Shown: positions 56,685 through 64,000 of the stretch, piece after piece
Layout of the letters: the number at the start of each line of letters is the position of its first letter
Numbering within the stretch: position 1 is the first letter of the stretch
Source: Lepus europaeus
Taxonomy: Eukaryota > Chordata > Mammalia > Lagomorpha > Leporidae
Direction of reading: 5' to 3'
Length of the DNA stretch: 64,000 bases
Assembly: GCF_033115175.1 (NCBI RefSeq)
Contig: NC_084827.1
Location: 57,597,201-57,661,200 of the forward strand
Translations under genes and position numbers: made by a program
The notes under the pieces: model-generated
The model's input: only the letters and a program-made list of their open reading frames with translations
Database searches by the model: none
What the model was told of the DNA's origin: nothing

Positions 56685-56936
56685 CCTTCCATCTACTGGT
56701 TCACTCCTACAATGGCCAGGGTTGTGCCAGGCCAAAGCCAGGAGGCTGCATCTCCATTTGGGTATCTCACAGGTGGCAGGAGCCCAAGCACATGGGTCAT
56801 CTTCTGTTGCCTTCCCAGGCACAGTAACAGGGACCTGGATTGAAAGCAGAGCAGCAAAGAATCGAACCTGCAGTCATATGTGGGATGCTGGCATCTCAGG
56901 CTGAAGATTAACCAACTCTGGCACATAATAAGCCCC
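56545..56936 (-). mobile_element. C-repeat SINE with a long GA tract
   Basis: Minus strand, ATATTTATTCATTTATTTGA to the head GGCACATAATAAGCCCC. It is about 390 bases long because of the expanded GA and CA tracts. Confidence 0.9.
56627..56680 (+). repeat. (GA)n microsatellite in a SINE
   Basis: A near-perfect GA run of about 50 bases, with an ACACACATACAG interruption just upstream. It is one of the longest simple repeats here. Confidence 0.94.
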
Positions 56937-56939
56937 AAA

Positions 56940-59555
56940 TATAATTTTTGTATTAATTTTCAGTCTAGGAAAGCTTTCTTATATCATATTATTGGTTATT
57001 GTTTCTATTTCATTTTTTAAAAATATTCAGTGTCATTTTGTGAGGTGGGTAAATGGAAGGTCTTATTCCCAATTTAAAAAACAATGTGAATATGAGACAT
57101 AAATAAATATTAGCAGAGAAATAACATATATTAGTAAAGCAAAGTACATATTCACGACAGCATGAGGGCAAGCTGTGTAGTGAGCAGCAATCTAAAGGGC
57201 TCAATCTCTTTGTGTGATCAGAAGGCATAGATGAGAAAGTCCATTCCTTAAAATCACTTGATTTGGATAAATTTCTTAGTTTTATACAAAATGACTCAAC
57301 TTTTACAGAAGCAAGCAGAAAACACATTTTTAGAAGTCATATCCAATATTCAAATCACCTCCTAAAAGAGTGAGTGAGATTGAAAGCTATCCTCAGAATG
57401 GCAGGTCTAGACGATGGCCAGGCTCTGAGGGGAGCATTACCCAGACCCACCTACCTGGGACACTGTATGGCACCTCTGATGCCACTCACCACTGTCACTG
57501 TTCCAAGGGGTTCTGCATAGCAGAATCCTCACTCTCACATGACTGAATGATCTACTAAAAATCTCCCCATGTATCCTGAGCATTTCTGAAGAACACCGTC
57601 ACAAAATTCTAATTCCCATGCAGTGCTTGCTATCTGCATGGCCAATCTCAGCCACATGACCTTGGCCAGGGAGAAAATGGGAGGATATCTACTCTTCTCT
57701 AGCTTTCCCAAGGAGAGCAGCACTTTGCTTCCCTCGCATTTTGAGATATACCTTTATTTAAAAGGTGCATTTTGGTGATACAGGAAAATGCTCACATATA
57801 CACTGATACCTATTATATCACTAATTCGCTTTTTTCATTAGTGTGTATTGTTTATAGTTATAGTGATGAGTATTTGGTTTTATAACATTCTTTTTTTTTG
57901 TTATCCAGCTTCTTTGTTTTACATTTCTACTTGCTTTTCAATTAACTTTTCACCTCTCAGTGGTATCCTATCTGATAGACTCCATGCTCCATAAATCTGA
58001 TGAAGATAACAGCAGATGCTATTTAAGCTTTACAATTCTTCTCTACAATGAACCTGCTGAAAAGTATATACTTCTGCCTTTGATTGCAATGGCTTGGTTC
58101 TTTGATGTAATAAAAGATTTCCCTGGGTTTAATATTATTGCTGTATAGCCTTCTTTTATGGTTGTCTTTTTGAAATGAGACAATTATAAGATTTAGTGTT
58201 CACTCCTAAAACAAAATAAAGAAAATTGTCTTTGACCCTTCCCACTTAACATTTCTATGACCTCTCTTGAGTTTGTAGCAGCAGAGATGATTCCACATGC
58301 TCCATATGTGCAAAGGACCACGGGCACAGAGAATTCAGCAGGGGAAATGCATGACCCCTGCTAGATGCCAAATTTCAGTAGGCTTATGTGCTTTCTGGAA
58401 ACTGTCACCTTCAGGGTCAAGGAATGAAGAAACTCCTGTCTGCATTTTTCACCCATTTTGTTGGTGAATTCCTTCCTGTCCTTCTTGTTGTTCAACAAGG
58501 AACAGTCTCATGTCTCCTGCAATGTCACTCCATGCTGCTACTTCCTGTACCATGCAGCTCTTGGGTTACTTATGCGTTTTCCTGGTCCACGTCCTGACAC
58601 TAATATCTGACATGTAAAGGACAGTATGTCTTCTGCAAGAATCATAACCAATGCCCCCCCTACCAACTAAAAGGCACAGTGCCCTCAAAGAAGATTGGTG
58701 TTGGACCCATTGCTGCTGTGCTGTTTATTAGGGGTGCAAATTTCTAATGTGGGGGAATCCTATGGATTCCATGCCCTCCACTCACAGCTCTGGTGTTCAC
58801 TGGATCCAAATGACACATTCTCCAGATACCCCAGCCTTCTCCCTCCATCCCAAATTTTATAGTATTCATGGAATGCAAGATTCCTTTCATTTTCTTTCAG
58901 CAAGATCAAGCTGACTTCATAAGGAGGACACACCAGCCATGCCTTCGGCACAGCGGGTGGCATGTGAAAGCAGAGTTCTCTGTGTCTTTCCATTGTTGCT
59001 TGCTGGAGAGAAAGAAGGGGAGTCATAAGTGTCTATCCTCTCTTTCCCCAAATCTGGATCTGTATCAGATTTTAGCGTTCTCAGGGGTCTCATGTCATCC
59101 CTTTCCTTACTTTAGTTTTCAAGTAAACTGCTATTTCTAAACATTTGCCCTATTTAGCAAAATACATTTATCGTGTGTATTCATTTCTGGTCCATTTTTA
59201 TGCTAATGCAAATAGCTATTCCCTTACCGATGTACATCGTAATAGTTCAAGGTAATTCATTGGGTTGACCTATGCTGCTTTCAGAGTCCATTGTGGATTT
59301 CTTTATCACTGTTATTACTCTTTACTTTTTTATTATGGTTATTTTACTTTTACTATTCTTTAAGTATTCTCATAACTTTTCCTTATCAAGCTTTCTAGAC
59401 ATGCTTCCAAGCTTCTTGATGAAAGTGCTAAATATGTGAGTGACAAAGATGAACCAGGCCTTGGCACAAGACTGCTTCTTCCACACAGTACATCTCCAAA
59501 CATCATTTTTTCCAACTATAATCATGTCTCTGAGTGATTTATAAAGTGGTAAGTT
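56940..59555. other. Unique DNA, no gene seen
   Basis: 2.6 kb without recognised SINE or L1. Plus-strand frames of 60-90 codons occur at 57960, 58388 and 58868. The last follows a TTTCATTTTCTTTCAG acceptor-like site (ends about 58900), but its translation resembles nothing I know. The G+C content rises slightly around 58300-59100. Confidence 0.45.
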
Positions 59556-59567
59556 TTGATTAATCTT

Positions 59568-59921
59568 TTTTTTTTTTTGACAAGCAGAGTTAGACAGTGA
59601 GAGAGAGAGTGTGTGTGTTATAGACGGTGAGAAAGAGACAGAGAGAAAGGTTTTCCTTCAGTTGGTTCATTCCCCTAATGGCCACCACAGCTGGCGCTGC
59701 ACCAATCTAGAGCCAGGAGCTGGGTGCTTCCTTCCGGTTTCCCATGGGGGTGCAGGGGCCCAAGCACTTGGGCCATCCTCCGCTGCCCTCCCGGGCCACA
59801 GCAGAGACCTGGACAGGAAGAGAAGCAACTGGGACTAGTACCCAGCACCCCAACCGGGACTAGAACCTGGGATGCTGGCACCGCAGGTGGAGGATTAGCC
59901 TAGCGAGCCACGGCGCCGGTC
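59568..59921 (-). mobile_element. C-repeat SINE with TSD
   Basis: Young-type minus strand, TTTTTGACAAGCAGAGTTAG to the head GAGCCACGGCGCCGG. An extra GTGTGTGTGTTATAGACGGT lies in the GA tract. The left flank TTGATTAATCTT and right flank TTGATTAATAATCTT form a TSD with a 3-base indel. Confidence 0.94.
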
Positions 59922-59936
59922 TTGATTAATAATCTT

Positions 59937-60860
59937 GATGAAAATATGATGGAGTCTTCAAAAAAACTCCCCAATGTAAATTAACATATCTCATATGAAA
60001 GAAAATTTTAATTTGTAGCCTTTTTGTAGTAGCATGTTTAAAATACAGTATTTTTCTTGAGCTCTACTGCTTCTAGATTCTATTTTTTCCAAATGTTGCC
60101 AGTCATATCACCTATACTTTGATTTCTTAAAAGGTGATGTCTATACTTTTATACTGAATTTATTGCCTGTGTGGTTACCTGATTTAAACACCTAGGCAGG
60201 TAAAAAAACAAAAACAAGTTCTTATTTTGAAATTATTGCAATATGGTGCCCAGATTGTATAAACCCTTGGGGTTGATTGGTTTTTGATTGTGCAAAGTCT
60301 TTGCTAAGCAAAAATTACTTTATCTACAAACAATTTTTTTTCCTGAGAGAGCACAATAATGATAATGGATCTGCAAGGCCAGTAGTTTATTTTTGTTGCA
60401 AAATTGGGTAAATTTCAATGACCTTGTGTCTTGTCCTGATCACTCTGGATATAATTGTAAAATGAGAGATCAGTTCAGAATGTCTTGACATTTTAGAAAA
60501 TGTACAAGATGTTCTTATTCTAATAACCTCTTGTTCCTGAGACCCAAAGTTCCATTTCTACTATGGCAAAAGACCTCTTCTATGAATAAAAGGATCCAGA
60601 AGACTGGACTCTTTAAAGAAAATCTTCGTTTAATTTCAGATCACAAGAGGAAAAAGGCCAATAAACATGATGACTAGAGAAGGCAATTTAAGAGAGAAAG
60701 ACATTGTTTTTACAACTTTAATGGAAAGGTAGTTTATGTATTACTCATTTGTCTTATTAATACTGCTAATCTTAAATTGGCAAGAAAAATTAATATGAGC
60801 CCTATTGTAAACCTCAAATAACTTTGGTAGACTTTGTGGAGTATGCTATGTGGCAAATTT
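59937..60860. other. Unassigned AT-rich sequence
   Basis: No recognised repeat, RNA gene or coding signature in this roughly 920-base stretch. Confidence 0.5.
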
Positions 60861-60861
60861 C

Positions 60862-61151
60862 TTTTTTAAAAAGATTTATTTAGTTATTTGAAAGGTGGAG
60901 TTAGAGAGAGGGAGTGACGGAGAGAGATGGATCTTCCATCCGCTGATTCATTTCCCAAATGACTGCAATAGCTGCGACTGAGCCAGACTGTATCCAGAAA
61001 TCAGAAATTCCATCTGAATCTCTCACATGGGTGCCAGGGGCCCAGGTACTTGGACCATCCTCTGCTGTTTTCCCAGACACTTTAGTGGGGAGCTGCATTG
61101 GAAGTGGAGCCACAGGTAGCGGTATAAACTGCTGCGTCACAGGGCCAGCAC
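60862..61151 (-). mobile_element. C-repeat SINE
   Basis: Minus strand, AAAAAGATTTATTTAGTTAT to the head GCGTCACAGGGCCAGCAC. Shortened near the head (AGTGGAGCCACAGGTAGCGG). Confidence 0.88.
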
Positions 61152-62270
61152 AGCAGATGATTTTTCATTGTTTTTTGGTTAACAAGAGTCTGGAGGATGA
61201 CACAGAAAATGTAGAGCTATAAATCTTTACTTCAGGCAGCCTGCCTGCCCCAAACAGCCTTGTCACACCTGCAGGCAGTCGGGGCTTGTCCTGCCTCCCA
61301 CAATGTTCCCAAATGAAGGCAATGATGTCCTGAAATACACAAAGGAGTGTGGCCTATCCCACTTTCTCACCCTTACAGGAAAATGGAATATTTTCACATA
61401 TTTGGGGAGATCCACGTGTCTCCTGGGGACCAGATCCTTCTTGGAGATAGAGGATAGGAATATAAATTCTTCATTTCAAGGAGATTTAGGGTATTAATAA
61501 GAATATAAAAGTCTAGATAAAGTACATAAATATCAAATTGGGGAGCAATGACGAAGTGCAGAGAGCAACATCAACCTTTTGCTAAAATAATGATGTTGAA
61601 AAATCAGGGTCAGGAATATATTTGGGATCAGCATTGTGATTAAGTTGGACATACCATACATATGACGATGGACTTGATGGGAAGAAGAGGCAAACATCCA
61701 GAAAATTGTGGCAATAGCCCACCCAGAGAGGAAGAAGGTATGGAGAGGAAGATACACATTCCAAGGAAGTCATTCTGAGGAGTCGGAATATTCACAGTCC
61801 AGCATTGTTCCTTGCTTTAACAGTAAGAACTACAAGTTCATCTAGACATTCCCAGAAAGGAGTGGTTTACTTAGTTTTCACTTTTCCACACCCATAAGTA
61901 TATTCACTCATATCAACAAATATTTAGTTTTTCAAAAACCTATGATTTTATGTCTTTAATAAAAGTAGATTTGTATTATGATGAAACGGTTTTCAGAATG
62001 GCTTACTCAATAAATCTAATTGTACAATATATGTAAAAGATATAGCTGAACCACAACATTTGGAAAGTTTGAGAGTTGAATACACATCATGTAAATACAA
62101 ATACAAGGTAAGTAGAGGCAGATACACTGATATCACACAACTTTGAATTCCAGACAAAGATCATAAAATGAGGAAAAAAGCATATATAATGTTAGTTGCA
62201 TAATTCAATAAAGCAATAAAGACAATGTTCACAAATATCAACATATCAAATAATATAGCATCCACATTCT
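61152..62270. other. Unassigned sequence, no gene seen
   Basis: About 1.1 kb. A GC-richer 100-base patch with CAGGCAGCCTGCCTGCCCC (a short inverted repeat) lies near 61235. The rest is AT-rich. No frame or RNA gene recognised. Confidence 0.45.
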
Positions 62271-62491
62271 TTTTTACTACATGTGAAAGAAGACATGTAA
62301 TATTTGTCTTTAAGTGTCTGACTTACTTCACTTAGTGTAGTAGTCTCCAATTCCATACATTTTGTTCCAAAATCCGGGATTTAATTCTTTTTTTATGGTT
62401 GAGCCATATTCCATTGTGCATACATACTACATATTCTTTATCCACTTATCCATTGATGGAAATCTAGATTGATTCCAAATCTATCCTATTG

Positions 62492-62836
62492 TTTGCTTAT
62501 TTAAAAAGATTTATTTATTTATTTATTTGAAAGGCAGAGTTACAGACAGGCAGAGGCAGAGAGAGAGAGAGAGAGGTCTTCCATCAGCTGGGTCACTCTC
62601 CAGATGGCCCCAACAGCCAGAGCTGTGCCAATCTGAAGACAGGAGCCAGGAGCCTCTTCCAGGTCTCCCACGTGGGTGCAGGGGCCCCAAGACTTAGGCC
62701 ATTTTCTACTGATTTCCCAGGCCATGGCAGAGAGTTGGGTTGGAAGTGGAGCAGCCGGGACTCAAACCAGTGTCCATATAGGGTGCCAGTACTGCAGGTA
62801 GCAGTTTTTCCATTATGGCACAGTGCCAGGCCCTAT
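62492..62836 (-). mobile_element. C-repeat SINE with TSD in antisense L1
   Basis: Minus strand, AAAAAGATTTATTTATTTAT to the head GCACAGTGCCAGGCCC. Flanks AATCTATCCTATTG (62478-62491) and AATCTATGCCATTG (62837-62850) are a decayed TSD within the L1. Confidence 0.94.
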
Positions 62837-63430
62837 AATCTATGCCATTGTAAAGAGTGCTGCAATAAATATGGGAGTGCCAGTATCTCTTTCAAACGCT
62901 GACTTAATTTCCTTTGGATACCTTCCCAGAAGTGGGTCACATGGTGGCTCTATTTGTAGTTTTGTTTGAGGAAACTTCATACTGTGTTCCGTGCTGTTGC
63001 ACTAATTATCATTCCTAAGTGTTTCAGGGCTGTCTATTCTCTATTTTCACCAATGTTTATTTTTTGACTTTTTGTTAATAGCCATTCTGATTGCAGTGAG
63101 GTGATACCTCATTGTGATTTCTATTTGCATTTCCTTGAAGGCTGGTGATCCTGAGCATTGTTTTCATGTGGTTTTGCTCATTTCTGTTTTTTTTTTTTCC
63201 TTTTGAAAAATGTCTATTCAGATTCTTTTTCTATTTATTAACTGGATTGTTTATTTTGTTGCTGTTAATTCTTTTGAGTAGCTCATATTTTCTATTTAAT
63301 CATTCTTTATCAGATGCATAGTTTGCAAATATTCTTTCCCTTTTCTCAGCTTTCTCTTCACTCTACTGATTGCTTTCTTTGCTGTACAGAGCTTAGTTTG
63401 ATAAAATCATGTTTGTCTATTATTGCTTTT

Positions 63431-63771
63431 TAAAGAAATATTTATTTATTTATTTATTTGAAAGTTGGAGTTACACAGAGAGAGAAGGAGAGGCAGAGAG
63501 ACAGAGAGAGAGGTCTTCCCTCTGCTGCTTCATTCCCCAGTTGGCTGTAATAGCCGGAGCTGTGCCGATCTGAAGCCAGGAGCCAAGAGCTTCTTCCAGG
63601 TCTCCTATGTGGGTACAGGGCCCCAAGGACTTGGGCCATCTTCTACTGCTTTTCCAGGTCATGGCAGAGAGCTGGATCAGAAGTGGAGCAGCCGGGACTC
63701 GAACTGGTGTCCATATGGGATGCTGGCACTGCAGGCTGAGGCTTTACCTACTACGCCACAGCACCAGCCCC
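63431..63771 (-). mobile_element. C-repeat SINE with TSD in antisense L1
   Basis: Minus strand, TAAAGAAATATTTATTTATT to the head CGCCACAGCACCAGCCCC. Left flank CTATTATTGCTTTT (63417-63430), right flank CTATTAATGCTTCTTTT (63772-63788): one substitution and a 3-base indel. Confidence 0.94.
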
Positions 63772-64000
63772 CTATTAATGCTTCTTTTGTCTACACATTT
63801 GAGATCTTATCTTACAAAAAAAAAAAAAAAACTGTTGCTTATGACAATGACTTGTAGTGTTCCCCTAGATTGGACTTTCTTATTCTGAGGTCATACATTT
63901 AAATTTCTGATCCATTTTGAGTTCATTTTTGTGTAGAGTGAAAGGAAAGGTAAAGTAGATGTCTAAAAGAAAAATACATGACAGCATATACATTCTGTGA

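Larger units (their letters stand above)
62270..64000 (-). mobile_element. Ancient L1 3' region (antisense), runs off the window
   Basis: The plus strand reads as the reverse complement of an ancient L1. It starts with 3'-UTR/ORF2-end phrases (GAGCCATATTCCATTGTGCA, GGAATCTAGATTGATTCC-like). Next come TGCAATAAATATGGGAGTGC, TTCCTTTGGATACCTTCCCA and GCAGTGAGGTGATACCTCAT, and later TTTCTGATCCATTTTGAGTT. Two SINEs interrupt it and it continues past the right end. Confidence 0.85.

Noticed and set aside
58868..59140. 90-codon plus-strand frame beside a TTTCTTTCAG site
   Set aside because: One acceptor-like site is not enough. There is no donor, homology or codon bias that I can see.
1..64000. CRISPR array or bacterial operon
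   Set aside because: The repeats are SINEs and L1s dispersed in both orientations, not short evenly spaced direct repeats. Base composition and repeat families are mammalian.

Overview
This is a stretch of vertebrate, almost certainly leporid (rabbit or hare), genomic DNA with no intact cellular gene that I can support. The species call rests on the dominant repeat. More than 50 full or partial copies of the lagomorph C-repeat SINE are present, with a tRNA-like head of the GGCCGGCGCTGTGGC type, a CT-rich region, and a TGTAACTCTGCCTTTCAAATAAATAAA-type tail (or a CTGCCTGTCAAAA-type tail in young copies). There are also several copies of the rabbit-type L1 3' end, a G-rich purine tract followed by a short A/T-rich tail. 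The long open frames in the window are L1 ORF2 remnants or chance frames through SINEs.

Layout. 0-11 kb: old SINEs over a heavily decayed minus-strand ancient L1, plus a 5'-inverted L1 fragment near 1 kb and a roughly 120-bp L1 stub at 2.9 kb. 12-17 kb: a HAL1-like (half-L1) element on the plus strand, cut up by six or more SINEs. 17-26 kb: MaLR-type LTR remnants and two ancient plus-strand L1 copies, again dissected by SINEs. 26-35 kb: mostly unique AT-rich DNA, a MER2/Tigger-like DNA transposon near 31 kb, and a roughly 3-kb unique block (31.3-34.2 kb) whose minus strand has splice-site-like signals of unknown meaning. 35.7-37.3 kb: a 5'-truncated L1 with an unusually long 3' UTR. 39.7-42.9 kb: a 5'-truncated L1 with a recognisable but dead ORF2, itself split by a second L1 insertion. 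43.4-44.4 kb: a minus-strand L1 tail and a SINE that share one target site. 45-49 kb: unique DNA with one MIR. 49.2-56.3 kb: a nearly full-length but decayed L1 (5' UTR, ORF1, endonuclease, RT, 3' UTR) carrying two younger L1 insertions and two SINEs. 56.5-64 kb: unique DNA, SINEs, and an antisense ancient L1 that runs off the right end.

How it works together. The region behaves as a retrotransposon sink. L1 supplied the machinery, the SINEs are its non-autonomous clients, and many insertions still carry readable target-site duplications (TSDs), so the order of events can be partly rebuilt. The most unusual observation is a chimeric, double-tailed L1 3' end. Two different L1 3'-UTR types are joined in tandem, and the joint structure occurs at two independent insertion sites (40.5 kb and 50.5 kb), each with its own TSD. 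That implies a mobile lineage carrying the fused tail. I found no undescribed gene system, rRNA or CRISPR. Family names below come from recognising the sequence, not from a database search.
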